64,000 nucleotides of DNA from contig NZ_FNNN01000023.1 of NCBI RefSeq assembly GCF_900106755.1, positions 30,564 to 94,563 on the forward strand, given 5' to 3'. Position 1 is the first letter of the stretch. Each line of letters opens with the position of its first letter. The DNA is from Bacteroides faecis MAJ27 (GTDB lineage: Bacteria > Bacteroidota > Bacteroidia > Bacteroidales > Bacteroidaceae). A model generated the notes under the pieces. It worked only from the letters and a program-made list of their open reading frames with translations, did not search any database and was not told the DNA's origin. A program made the position numbers and the translations under genes. Shown one piece after another: positions 36,769 through 45,923 of the stretch.

Positions 36769-36865
36769 TCTTTTTGCTGTTAATTGGTTTCATATTCCAA
36801 AGTTAAGTAGTAGTTGAAATAGATGAAAATGAAATCGACAAAGAACGGAGTTTTATCTATAAAAC

Positions 36866-36946
36866 ATGGTGTCACTATCCTATGATGATAGTGTAAGCAT
36901 CCTTGTCGGATGGTGTCACTATGAGTGCCGGATAGTGACACCATCC
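36866..36946. promoter_or_regulatory. Duplicated dyad upstream of the efflux operon
   Basis: A perfect dyad pairs GGATGGTGTCACTAT (36908-36922) with ATAGTGACACCATCC (36932-36946) around 9 nt. A second, imperfect copy pairs ATGGTGTCACTAT (36866-36878) with ATAGTGTAAGCATCC (36888-36902). Both arms are displaced by exactly 44 bp. The pair lies ~120-200 bp before the tolC-like start and looks like a two-site operator, perhaps for the AraC-type regulator at the end of the operon. Confidence 0.65.
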
Positions 36947-37034
36947 TGTTTCAAGAAAGAAACGAAGGCAGAAAAAAGGAAAATGTGAACATAAACAGTT
37001 GATTTATGGATAGTCTCATTTTATCCTAAGCCAT

Positions 37035-37042
37035 TAAATTTG
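37035..37042 (+). promoter_or_regulatory. -7 box of the efflux operon
   Basis: TAAATTTG matches TAnnTTTG and lies 23 nt upstream of the chosen ATG at 37066. This position also argues against a GTG start at 37042. Confidence 0.45.
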
Positions 37043-37065
37043 TGCCTGATTATAGAACGATTATT

Positions 37066-38391
37066 ATGAAAAGACTATTGTTCATTTTTTCCTTTTTTTG
37101 CCTGCCTGTTATCGGTGGGAGTGCACAGAATGTTCTGACTCTGGAGAACTGCCTTCGTATAGGGATTGAAAATAATCTCTCGTTGCAGGGCAAACGAAAA
37201 GCAATGCAAAAAAGTAAGTATGGTGTTTCAGAGAATCGGGTGAAATTGTTGCCGCAGATCAATGGTTTTGCTAATTTCAATGATAACATCGATCCGCCTG
37301 TCTCCGTGACTGACGGTTCTTCTTATGGAGTGCCATATAATATCACCCGGACACTGCAATATGGTGCCAATGTCGGACTGGAATTACAGATGCCACTTTA
37401 TAATCAGACTCTTTACACTTCGATTTCTATTGCAGAAATTGTGGATGAGATGAGCCGGCTTTCGTACGAAAAGGCAAGAGAAGATTTAATCTTGCAGATT
37501 AGTAAAATGTATTATCTGGGGCAAGTTACCGCGGAGCAGATCGCATTGATAAAAGCCAATATTACCCGATTGGAGGAATTGAGAGATATCACTCAGGCCT
37601 TTTTCGATAATGGAATGGCAATGGAAGTTGACCTGAAGCGGGTGAATATCAATCTTGAAAACCTGAAAGTGCAGTATGACAATGCGCAGGCGATGATGAC
37701 ACAACAGCTGAATATGCTGAAATATATCATGGATTATCCGGCAGAGAAGGAGATTGGATTATTACCGGTCAATACGGATAGTATTGCTACGGTAGCGTTG
37801 ACCGGATTATCGGAAAATCTGTATGAACTTCAGTTGCTTCAATCGCAGGTACAGCTGGCAGAGAGGCAGAAACGGTTGATAAGTAATGGTTATATTCCTT
37901 CTCTCAATCTGACGGGGAACTGGAGGTTTGCTGCTTATACGGATGAGGCTTATCATTGGTTCCATTCCGGTCCGTCTAATCATTGGTTCCGTTCTTATGG
38001 AGTGGGGTTGACTTTGCGTATTCCTATCTTCGACGGTCTGGATAAGAAATACAAGATCCGGAAAGCGATGATTGATATTGAAATGATGAAACTTTCGCAG
38101 TTGGACATACGGAAGAACCTGCATACGCAATATCTGAATGCAGTCAATGATTTGATGAACAACCAACGCAACTTTAAAAAGCAGAAAGACAATTATCTGC
38201 TTGCCGAAGAAGTGTATGCAGTTACTACTGACCGTTACAGGGAAGGAATCACATCGATGACTGAGGTGCTGCAAGATGAAATGCGGATGAGTGAAGCACA
38301 GAATAATTACATTAGCGCACATTATAACTATCGGGTGACTAACCTGATGTTGTTGAAGTTGACCGGACAGATAGCGTCCCTGTTCAAATAA
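37066..38391 (+). CDS. TolC-family outer-membrane efflux protein
   Basis: A 441-residue outer-membrane channel with signal peptide (LLFIFSFFCLPVIGGSAQ). It carries two repeats of the outer-membrane-efflux domain: the LTLENCLRIGIENNLSLQGKRKAM start and long coiled-coil helices around 130-220 and 330-420 (FDGLDKKYKIRKAMID, DRYREGITSMTEVLQDEMRM). It would form the exit duct of a tripartite pump with the HlyD and MFS proteins encoded next, 24 nt downstream. Confidence 0.93.
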   Translation: MKRLLFIFSFFCLPVIGGSAQNVLTLENCLRIGIENNLSLQGKRKAMQKSKYGVSENRVKLLPQINGFANFNDNIDPPVSVTDGSSYGVPYNITRTLQYGANVGLELQMPLYNQTLYTSISIAEIVDEMSRLSYEKAREDLILQISKMYYLGQVTAEQIALIKANITRLEELRDITQAFFDNGMAMEVDLKRVNINLENLKVQYDNAQAMMTQQLNMLKYIMDYPAEKEIGLLPVNTDSIATVALTGLSENLYELQLLQSQVQLAERQKRLISNGYIPSLNLTGNWRFAAYTDEAYHWFHSGPSNHWFRSYGVGLTLRIPIFDGLDKKYKIRKAMIDIEMMKLSQLDIRKNLHTQYLNAVNDLMNNQRNFKKQKDNYLLAEEVYAVTTDRYREGITSMTEVLQDEMRMSEAQNNYISAHYNYRVTNLMLLKLTGQIASLFK

Positions 38392-38415
38392 TAGATAACT
38401 AATTGAATCATTCAT

Positions 38416-39507
38416 ATGGAAACAATGGAAAAAAATACAGTCTCCGGTACACATCAGGAGAAAGCTAAGAAGATGAGAAAATTACGTCGTTGGCAGATAA
38501 TAGTAAGTTTATTTGGAGTCGCTATTATCGTTTGGGGAGTGATTGAAGTTGTTTTTCTCTTTCTGGGCTATAAGCAGACAGAGACCAGTAATGATGCACA
38601 GATAGAGCAATATGTGTCGCCTGTCAATCTGCGTGCATCAGGCTATATTAATAAGATTTATTTCACAGAACATCAGCAGGTGCACAAAGGGGATACATTG
38701 CTGGTGCTGGATGACCGCGAATATAAAATCCGGGTGATGGAAGCTGAAGCTGCATTGAAAGATGCGCAGGCAGGCGCTACTGTGATAAATGCGACCTTGC
38801 AGACTACGCAAACAACTGCATCTGTATATGATGCTTCTATTGCCGAAATAGAAATCCGGCTGGCAAAATTGGAGAAGGACCGGCAACGCTATGAAAATCT
38901 GGTCAAACGAAATGCGGCCACACCTATCCAGTTGGAACAGATTGCGACCGAATATGAAGCTACCTTCAAGAAGCTGGAAGCGACAAAGCGTCAACGGGAA
39001 GCAGCTCTTTCAGGAGTGAATGAAGTTTCTCATCGTCGTGAGAATACGGAAGCTGCTATTCAGCGTGCGACGGCTGCGCTTGAGATGGCACGGCTCAATC
39101 TTTCATATACAGTTGTATTGGCTCCTTGTGATGGCAAGTTGGGCCGGCGTTCGTTAGAGGAGGGACAGTTTATTACAGCAGGACAATGCATTACGTATAT
39201 CCTTCCGGATACCCAAAAATGGATTATTGCTAATTATAAAGAAACGCAGATTGAGAATCTGCGTATCGGGCAGGAAGTTGCCATCACGGTAGATGCTATC
39301 AGTAAGAAAGAGTTTACAGGCAAAGTGACTGCTATTTCCGGAGCGACTGGTTCCAAATATTCACTGGTGCCAACGGATAATTCAGCAGGAAACTTCGTAA
39401 AGATACAGCAGCGTATTCCTGTCCGTATTGATTTCACGGATTTGTCGAAAGAAGATAATGATAAGTTGGCGGCAGGTATGATGGTAGTAGTAAAAGCTAA
39501 ACTCTGA
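38416..39507 (+). CDS. Membrane-fusion protein (HlyD/EmrA family)
   Basis: A 363-residue periplasmic adaptor anchored by one helix (IIVSLFGVAIIVWGVIEVVFLFL, ~28-50). Residues 55-110 form the barrel-sandwich start (VSPVNLRASGYINKIYFTEHQQVHKGDTLLVLDD), residues ~110-230 the coiled-coil hairpin, and ~235-360 the second half (LAPCDGKLGRRSLEEGQFI, GQEVAITVDA). It joins inner-membrane transporter to the TolC duct. Its TGA overlaps the ATG of the MFS gene, so they are translationally coupled. Confidence 0.93.
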   Translation: METMEKNTVSGTHQEKAKKMRKLRRWQIIVSLFGVAIIVWGVIEVVFLFLGYKQTETSNDAQIEQYVSPVNLRASGYINKIYFTEHQQVHKGDTLLVLDDREYKIRVMEAEAALKDAQAGATVINATLQTTQTTASVYDASIAEIEIRLAKLEKDRQRYENLVKRNAATPIQLEQIATEYEATFKKLEATKRQREAALSGVNEVSHRRENTEAAIQRATAALEMARLNLSYTVVLAPCDGKLGRRSLEEGQFITAGQCITYILPDTQKWIIANYKETQIENLRIGQEVAITVDAISKKEFTGKVTAISGATGSKYSLVPTDNSAGNFVKIQQRIPVRIDFTDLSKEDNDKLAAGMMVVVKAKL

Positions 39508-41150
39508 TGATCATGCCTTCATGTCCTAGAAATTATCCTTTTTACAATTGGGTGCCCAAACCGGTAGGTATTATCATCCTATTGTTCTTTTTCCTGCCCA
39601 TTCTTTCAGTAGGCGGAGTTTATTCTGTAAACAGTACCGAGATGATGAGCGGCTTAGGCATTATTTCCGAGCATATTCAGTTTGCTAATTTTGTGACCTC
39701 TATCGGTATGGCAGCGTTTGCTCCTTTTTTGTATGAACTGGTTTGCATACGCCGGGAGAAGCTGATGTGCATAGGTGGCTTTGCACTTATGTATGTTTTC
39801 AGTTATGTGTGTGCCAAAACTGACAGTATCTTTTTGCTGGCGCTTTGTAGTCTGCTGACAGGGTTCCTGCGTATGGTGCTGATGATGGTCAATCTGTTTA
39901 CATTGATTAAATATGCTTTTGGTATGGAGGCAACGCGTAATATCACTCCCGGCATGGAGCCGAAAGATGCGGCGGGATGGGATAAGCTGGATATAGAGAA
40001 ATGTGTCAGCCAGCCGGTAGTTTATCTGTTTTTTATGATTTTGGGGCAAATGGGCACAGCGCTGACGGCTTGGCTGGCTTTCGAATACGAATGGAAATAT
40101 GTATACTATTTTATGATGGGCATTCTGCTGCTTTCCATTCTGATCCTGTTTATTACGATGCCTAATCATGGCTTTACCGGACGCTTTCCGATCAATTTCC
40201 GTAAGTTCGGCAATGTAACTGCCTTTTGTATATCATTGACGTGCATCACTTATGTGTTGGTTTATGGCAAGGTGCTGGACTGGTATGATGATCAGTCTAT
40301 TTGTTGGGCAACGGCAGTCAGTATTCTTTTTGCCGGTATTTTTCTTTATATGGATGCTACCCGGCGATCCTCTTATTTTATATTGGGAGCGCTGCGGCTA
40401 CGTACGATTCGCATGGGAGCTTTGCTTTATTTACTACTGATGATTATTAATTCCAGTGCGATGTTTGTCAATGTGTATGCAGGGGTTGGGATGCACTTGG
40501 ATAATTTGCAGAATGCATCATTGGCAAACTGGTGCATGGTTGGTTATTTTATAGGTGCCTTGATTTCTATTGTGTTGGGGTCTAAAGGGGTACATCTGAA
40601 ATATCTTTTTGCTCTTGGCTTTTTCTTTTTGGTGTTATCGGCAGGATTTATGTATTTTGAGGTGCAGACAGCCGGACTTTACGAGCGAATGAAATATCCT
40701 GTGATTATCCGTACCATCGGGATGATGATTCTATATGCGTTGACAGCGGCTTATGCCAATCAGCGGATGCCTTTCAAATATCTTTCTACCTGGATCTGCA
40801 TTATGCTTACCGTGCGCATGGTGCTGGGCCCGGGCATTGGAGGGGCAATCTATTCGAATGTATTGCAGGAGCGGCAGCAACATTATATAACCCGTTATGC
40901 GCAAAATGTAGATCTGGTCAATCTGGAAGCTTCCTCCTCCTATAGCAATACTGTGCAGGGAATGCAATATCAGGGAAAGAGTGAAACGGAAGCACATAAT
41001 ATGGCTGCTATGTCCGTCAAAGGGCGGATACAAGTACAGGCAACACTCTCTGCTGTGAAAGAAATGGCGGGATGGACTATTTATGCTGGTGTTATTTGTA
41101 TGATTTTTGTGCTCGTTGTGCCTTATCCCAAACGAAAATTGCTAACTTAG
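39507..41150 (+). CDS. MFS-family drug/metabolite exporter (EmrB-like)
   Basis: A 547-residue inner-membrane protein with about 14 hydrophobic helices. It is encoded in an overlap with the HlyD-type gene, the usual pairing for EmrAB-type pumps. Its N-terminal NWVPKPVGIIILLFFFLPILSVGGVYSVNSTEMMSG and the loop between helices resemble Bacteroidetes DHA2-like MFS proteins. The cargo is not identifiable. The final ~60 residues contain a periplasmic or cytoplasmic segment before the last helix. Confidence 0.88.
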   Translation: MIMPSCPRNYPFYNWVPKPVGIIILLFFFLPILSVGGVYSVNSTEMMSGLGIISEHIQFANFVTSIGMAAFAPFLYELVCIRREKLMCIGGFALMYVFSYVCAKTDSIFLLALCSLLTGFLRMVLMMVNLFTLIKYAFGMEATRNITPGMEPKDAAGWDKLDIEKCVSQPVVYLFFMILGQMGTALTAWLAFEYEWKYVYYFMMGILLLSILILFITMPNHGFTGRFPINFRKFGNVTAFCISLTCITYVLVYGKVLDWYDDQSICWATAVSILFAGIFLYMDATRRSSYFILGALRLRTIRMGALLYLLLMIINSSAMFVNVYAGVGMHLDNLQNASLANWCMVGYFIGALISIVLGSKGVHLKYLFALGFFFLVLSAGFMYFEVQTAGLYERMKYPVIIRTIGMMILYALTAAYANQRMPFKYLSTWICIMLTVRMVLGPGIGGAIYSNVLQERQQHYITRYAQNVDLVNLEASSSYSNTVQGMQYQGKSETEAHNMAAMSVKGRIQVQATLSAVKEMAGWTIYAGVICMIFVLVVPYPKRKLLT

Positions 41151-41194
41151 TATTGTTTTTCAAATAGTAATCAGATTATAAGTGTTTTGTTATT

Positions 41195-42067
41195 ATGAAT
41201 ACTTTTCAGGAACGTTTGTTACAACTGGACCGGGATTTATTGAGTGGGAACAATATCTGTAGTTCGAGGGGAGTGCTGAACGCCTTTCCGTCTTCTTTAA
41301 AGAAACTCTTTCTCATGAGGGGGCTTGGGCTGATTATCTGTCGGCAGGGAAATTTTCAGTTTGCGCTGAATCAACGCTTATTTCGGGCAAACGCCGGCGA
41401 AACTCTCTTTATCCCGGAAGATTCGCATTTCCAGGTGCTTCAGGAATCCGAAGATATGGAGGTATTTATTCTTGCCTATCAGATCCAGCCTATACGGGAT
41501 ATTATCGGTAATTCGGTTGTTTCCATGTATATGTATTCACAACTTATTCCGGAACCTTGCTATGTGTGGACTACTGGGGAAGAAAATGAAATCGTAAAAT
41601 ACATGTCTTTGCTGGACAGTGCTCTGGAAATGGAGGAGAGTGTGTTCAACCTTTATGAAAGAAAACTCCTTTTGCTGGCCCTTACATATCGGATCTGTTC
41701 TATTCACAATCGTAAACTGATCAGTGTAGGGCAAGAAACCGGGGGAAGAAAAAATGAAATCTTTGTCCGGCTGATTCAACTCATAGAGCAATATTATATG
41801 AAGGAACGTGGAGTCGGATTCTATGCAGATAAGCTTTGTCTGTCTCCCAAGTACCTGTCTGCGCTTGCCAAGAATATTTGCGGATATACAGTACAGGAGC
41901 TTGTCTTTAAAGCTATTATCCGTAAGTCGATCTCATTACTCAAAAATACACAGAAAGACATTCTGGAGATATCTAATGAATTAAACTTCCCCAATGCTTC
42001 TTATTTCGGCACATTCTTTAAGAAGCAAATGGGGATGTCGCCTCAACAATATAGGAGGAACCTTTAA
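41195..42067 (+). CDS. AraC-family transcriptional regulator
   Basis: A 290-residue regulator. The N-terminal ~160 residues form a cupin-like sensing domain (RLFRANAGETLFIPEDSHFQVL). The C-terminal ~100 residues are a double helix-turn-helix AraC domain: GVGFYADKLCLSPKYLSALAKNICGYTVQELV and then DILEISNELNFPNASYFGTFFKKQMGMSPQQYRR. It follows the MFS gene by 44 nt on the same strand, so it is likely the local regulator of the pump and a candidate for the 44-bp dyad pair upstream of the operon. Confidence 0.9.
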   Translation: MNTFQERLLQLDRDLLSGNNICSSRGVLNAFPSSLKKLFLMRGLGLIICRQGNFQFALNQRLFRANAGETLFIPEDSHFQVLQESEDMEVFILAYQIQPIRDIIGNSVVSMYMYSQLIPEPCYVWTTGEENEIVKYMSLLDSALEMEESVFNLYERKLLLLALTYRICSIHNRKLISVGQETGGRKNEIFVRLIQLIEQYYMKERGVGFYADKLCLSPKYLSALAKNICGYTVQELVFKAIIRKSISLLKNTQKDILEISNELNFPNASYFGTFFKKQMGMSPQQYRRNL

Positions 42068-42095
42068 TGGGAAAAGTTTTCTCCTGTATTGACTG

Positions 42096-42749
42096 TTATT
42101 CTTTTTCTCCGTAAGCCAGATCGCCTGCGTCGCCCAGTCCCGGCACAATGTAGGAATGTTCGTTGATTTCAGGATCGATGGCCGCGCACCAGATGGTTGT
42201 TTTGTTCTCGGGAAATACATTCATAATATGTTCGATTGCGTGTTGGCTGGCAATGATGGACGCTACGTGAATTTCGGCTGGATGACCTTTGGTGAGCATT
42301 GCCTGGTAGCTTAGCTCCATGCTGCCGCCTGTAGCCAGCATTGGGTCAGTGATAATCAGCGTTTTGTCATCAATACGGGGAGAAGCGATATATTCTATGT
42401 GTATATCAAACTTCAGTGTGTCCTTATATTTACGATAGGCAGAGACGAATGCGTTTTCCGCCCCGTCGAAATAACTTAGAAAACCCTGGTGAAAAGGAAG
42501 ACCGGCGCGGAGAATGGTGCTGATGACAAGCTGGTTGTCCGGTGTGCTGACGGGAGCAATACCTAGTGGTGTCTGGATGTTTTTTACAGAGTATCGGAAC
42601 TCTTTGCTCATTTCGTAGGCCATGATTTCTCCGATCCGTTCAATATTACGGCGGAAACGCAGGCGGTCGTTCTGAACTTCTACATTTCTGATTTCGGATA
42701 TGTACTGGTTTAGAATCGAATTTGTTTGGCTAAAATCAATTACTTTCAT
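42096..42749 (-). CDS. upp: Uracil phosphoribosyltransferase
   Basis: A 217-residue pyrimidine-salvage enzyme converting uracil and PRPP to UMP. The PRPP loop is LIITDPMLATGGSMELSYQAM, and the C-terminal uracil-binding region includes PEINEHSYIVPGLGDAGDLAYG. Length and motifs are standard for bacterial Upp. It is convergent with the AraC gene. Confidence 0.96.
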   Translation of the reverse strand: MKVIDFSQTNSILNQYISEIRNVEVQNDRLRFRRNIERIGEIMAYEMSKEFRYSVKNIQTPLGIAPVSTPDNQLVISTILRAGLPFHQGFLSYFDGAENAFVSAYRKYKDTLKFDIHIEYIASPRIDDKTLIITDPMLATGGSMELSYQAMLTKGHPAEIHVASIIASQHAIEHIMNVFPENKTTIWCAAIDPEINEHSYIVPGLGDAGDLAYGEKE

Positions 42750-42929
42750 ATTATAGTTTAATCATAATTTAATCTCATTTTCATCGTATTGACAACATAC
42801 TGGCTTGCAAAGTAAACGATAATCTTTCAAATTGCAATATTCAGTTTGCAGATATTGTTAGGAATTTATAAAAGAGATTCAATTAGGGAAAAATTTCTCT
42901 AATCCCTTCTTCCTTTTCAAAGAAAGTAT

Positions 42930-42937
42930 TACTTTTG
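42930..42937 (+). promoter_or_regulatory. -7 box of pckA
   Basis: TACTTTTG matches TAnnTTTG, about 93 nt upstream of the pckA ATG. No TTTG is seen at the standard upstream spacing. The leader between is A-rich. Confidence 0.5.
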
Positions 42938-43030
42938 TACCCGGATTTACAAGGGGCATCCAAAGCTCCTTTCTTTAAGCTGGAAAGAGATAATAAAACA
43001 AAATACCAATTTTAATTAATTCAAAAGAAA

Positions 43031-44638
43031 ATGGCAAATTTAGATTTGAGCAAGTACGGTATTACAGGTGTAACTGAAATCCTGCACAATCCGTCTTATG
43101 ATGTTTTGTTCGCTGAAGAAACAAAACCGGGTCTGGAAGGCTTTGAAAAAGGTCAAGTAACAGAATTAGGCGCTGTTAATGTAATGACAGGTATCTATAC
43201 CGGTCGCTCTCCTAAAGATAAATTCTTCGTTAAGAATGAAGCTTCTGCTGATTCAGTATGGTGGACTTCTGACGAATATAAAAACGACAACAAACCTTGT
43301 ACAGAAGAAGCTTGGACTGACTTGAAGGCTAAAGCTGTTAAACAATTGTCTGGCAAACGTTTGTTTGTTGTTGATACTTTCTGCGGTGCTAACGAAGCAA
43401 CTCGTATGAAAGTACGTTTCATCATGGAAGTAGCTTGGCAGGCTCACTTCGTAACTAACATGTTTATCCGTCCGACTGCAGAAGAACTTGCTAGCTATGG
43501 AGAACCTGATTTTGTATGTTTCAACGCTTCTAAAGCAAAAGTTGACAACTACAAAGAGCTTGGTTTGAACTCTGAAACTGCTACTGTTTTCAATTTGAAG
43601 ACTAAAGAACAAGTTATCCTGAATACTTGGTATGGTGGTGAAATGAAGAAAGGCATGTTCTCTATCATGAACTATATGAACCCGCTTCGTGGTATCGCTT
43701 CTATGCACTGTTCTGCTAATACAGATATGGAAGGAACTAGTTCAGCTATCTTCTTCGGTTTATCTGGTACAGGTAAGACTACTTTGTCTACTGACCCGAA
43801 ACGTAAGTTGATCGGTGACGACGAACACGGATGGGATAACGAAGGCGTATTCAACTACGAAGGTGGTTGCTATGCTAAAGTTATCAACCTGGATAAAGAA
43901 AGTGAACCGGATATCTACAACGCTATCAAACGTGATGCTTTACTTGAAAACGTAACTGTGGCTGCTGATGGTAAAATCGACTTCACGGATAAGAGTGTAA
44001 CTGAAAATACTCGTGTTTCTTATCCTATCTATCACATCGAAAATATCGTTAAGCCTATTTCTAAAGGTCCGCACGCTAAACAAGTTATCTTCTTGTCAGC
44101 TGATGCATTTGGTGTATTGCCTCCGGTATCTATCCTAAATCCGGAACAAGCTCAATACTACTTCCTGTCTGGATTTACAGCTAAATTGGCTGGTACAGAA
44201 CGTGGTATCACTGAACCGACTCCGACATTCTCTGCTTGCTTTGGTGCTGCTTTCTTGTCATTGCACCCGACTAAATATGCTGAAGAATTGGTGAAGAAGA
44301 TGGAAATGACTGGTGCTAAGGCATACTTGGTTAATACAGGTTGGAATGGTTCTGGCAAACGTATTTCTATCAAAGATACTCGTGGTATCATCGATGCTAT
44401 CCTTGACGGTTCTATCGACAAAGCTCCTACTAAGGTTATTCCTTTCTTCGACTTTGTTGTTCCTACAGAACTTCCGGGTGTTGATCCGAAGATCCTTGAC
44501 CCACGCGACACTTACGAATGTGCTTGCCAATGGGAAGAAAAAGCAAAAGATTTGGCTGGACGTTTCATCAAGAACTTCGCTAAGTTTACAGGTAACGAAG
44601 CTGGTAAGGCTTTAGTTGCTGCTGGTCCGAAGCTCTAA
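43031..44638 (+). CDS. pckA: ATP-dependent phosphoenolpyruvate carboxykinase
   Basis: A 535-residue ATP-type PEP carboxykinase. The P-loop is FFGLSGTGKTTLS, the metal/oxaloacetate site includes LIGDDEHGWDNEGVFNYEGGCYAK, and the substrate region holds GIYTGRSPKDKF. In Bacteroides the reaction runs mainly toward oxaloacetate, fixing CO2 and making ATP on the path to succinate. Codon choice is strongly biased (GCT, GGT, AAA, ACT) compared with its neighbours, as expected for a very highly expressed gene. Confidence 0.98.
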   Translation: MANLDLSKYGITGVTEILHNPSYDVLFAEETKPGLEGFEKGQVTELGAVNVMTGIYTGRSPKDKFFVKNEASADSVWWTSDEYKNDNKPCTEEAWTDLKAKAVKQLSGKRLFVVDTFCGANEATRMKVRFIMEVAWQAHFVTNMFIRPTAEELASYGEPDFVCFNASKAKVDNYKELGLNSETATVFNLKTKEQVILNTWYGGEMKKGMFSIMNYMNPLRGIASMHCSANTDMEGTSSAIFFGLSGTGKTTLSTDPKRKLIGDDEHGWDNEGVFNYEGGCYAKVINLDKESEPDIYNAIKRDALLENVTVAADGKIDFTDKSVTENTRVSYPIYHIENIVKPISKGPHAKQVIFLSADAFGVLPPVSILNPEQAQYYFLSGFTAKLAGTERGITEPTPTFSACFGAAFLSLHPTKYAEELVKKMEMTGAKAYLVNTGWNGSGKRISIKDTRGIIDAILDGSIDKAPTKVIPFFDFVVPTELPGVDPKILDPRDTYECACQWEEKAKDLAGRFIKNFAKFTGNEAGKALVAAGPKL

Positions 44639-44666
44639 TCGAACATAGATATGTAATGCAAAACTG

Positions 44667-44695
44667 GGCGGTTCCGAAAGGAGCCGTCTTTTTTT
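44667..44695 (+). terminator. Terminator of pckA
   Basis: GGCGGTTCC and GGAGCCGTC pair with two G-T pairs around GAAA, followed by seven or more T. Confidence 0.85.
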
Positions 44696-44762
44696 GTTAA
44701 TATGAAGGTAATTCCGTATCTTTGTTAATCTGAATTATATCCGATAAAACGCTGACAAAGAA

Positions 44763-45320
44763 ATGATTATTACTTATTTAAAACTCTTTTATACGTTCGC
44801 AAAAATTGGTATGTTTACTATTGGCGGAGGCTATGCCATGATTCCTTTGATAGAACGTGAAATAGTAAAGAAAAACTGGATGAGCAAGGAAGAATTTATG
44901 GAAATGTTTGCCTTGACTCAATCACTCCCCGGTGTTTTTGCAGTAAATATTTCCATTTTCGTGGGTTATAAACTTCATAAAGTAAGCGGAAGTCTGGTAT
45001 GTGCATTGGCGACTATTCTGCCTTCTTTTGCTATAATGATGCTGATTGCCATGTTCTTTGCCCGTTTTCAGGATAATGAGGTAATGATTCGTATTTTTAA
45101 TGGGATACGTCCGGCAGTAGTAGCGTTGATTCTGTTTCCCTGTATATCTGCGGTCAGAGCTTTGAAATTGAAGTATGTACAACTGGTAGCCCCTGTGATT
45201 GCTACTGTCTTGATCTGGCAATTCGGGCTTTCTCCTGTTTATGTAGTACTGGCGGGAATTGCCGGAGGGTTGGTATATACGCTATGGTTGAAAGATAAGA
45301 TTAAAGATATAAAGGCATGA
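44763..45320 (+). CDS. Chromate-transporter family protein, first half (short-chain ChrA)
   Basis: A 185-residue membrane protein with one CHR domain of six or so helices. It opens YLKLFYTFAKIGMFTIGGGYAMIPLIEREIV, the CHR GGGYAMIP motif, and has ALTQSLPGVFAVN. Short ChrA proteins act in pairs of opposite topology; the partner overlaps by 4 nt. Family members export chromate, but the physiological substrate in a gut anaerobe is uncertain. Confidence 0.88.
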   Translation: MIITYLKLFYTFAKIGMFTIGGGYAMIPLIEREIVKKNWMSKEEFMEMFALTQSLPGVFAVNISIFVGYKLHKVSGSLVCALATILPSFAIMMLIAMFFARFQDNEVMIRIFNGIRPAVVALILFPCISAVRALKLKYVQLVAPVIATVLIWQFGLSPVYVVLAGIAGGLVYTLWLKDKIKDIKA

Positions 45321-45841
45321 TATATTGGCAGTTACTTTGGGTGTATCTGAAAATAGGTACGTTTGGTTTCGGAGGTGGTTATGCTATGCTTTCACTTATC
45401 CAGCATGAAATTGTAGATCTCCACCACTGGCTGACTCCCCAGCAATTTACGGATGTAGTGGCGATTTCTCAAATGACTCCGGGACCTATTGGCATTAACA
45501 GTGCTACTTATGTAGGCTATGCAGTGACACAAAGTGTATGGGGAGCGGTGCTTGCTACTGTGGCAGTTTGTTTGCCTTCCTTCATATTGGTTTTACTGAT
45601 CTCTTATTTTTTCGCGAAGTGTAAGGATAATAAATATATTAAAGCAGCGATGTCCGGCTTACTTCCTATGTCGGTGGCATTGATTGCTTCAGCTGCCTTA
45701 TTGATGATGAACAGAGAGAACTTTATTGATTATAAAAGTATAGGAATCTTTGCGGCAGCTTTCTTTATTACATGGAAATGGGATTTGCATCCTATTCTGC
45801 TGATCTGCCTGGCAGGTGTGGCAGGAGTAATCTTGTATTAA
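45317..45841 (+). CDS. Chromate-transporter family protein, second half (short-chain ChrA)
   Basis: A 174-residue CHR-domain membrane protein starting in an ATGA overlap with its partner. It has KIGTFGFGGGYAMLSLIQHEIV and ISQMTPGPIGINSATYVGY, the second CHR signature. Together the two would equal one fused long-chain ChrA. Tight coupling implies equal synthesis of both subunits. Confidence 0.88.
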   Translation: MIYWQLLWVYLKIGTFGFGGGYAMLSLIQHEIVDLHHWLTPQQFTDVVAISQMTPGPIGINSATYVGYAVTQSVWGAVLATVAVCLPSFILVLLISYFFAKCKDNKYIKAAMSGLLPMSVALIASAALLMMNRENFIDYKSIGIFAAAFFITWKWDLHPILLICLAGVAGVILY

Positions 45842-45889
45842 AAAAACTTATTATAAGAAACGTTATTGCTTGTCTGTCATTACTTTGTC

Positions 45890-45897
45890 TATTTTTG
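45890..45897 (+). promoter_or_regulatory. -7 box of the MutS-like gene
   Basis: TATTTTTG matches TAnnTTTG and lies 26 nt before ATG 45924. It falls inside the upstream extension of the frame from 45870, which argues for the later start. Confidence 0.45.
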
Positions 45898-45923
45898 TGA
45901 AAGTTGGACTAAGAAACAGAATT

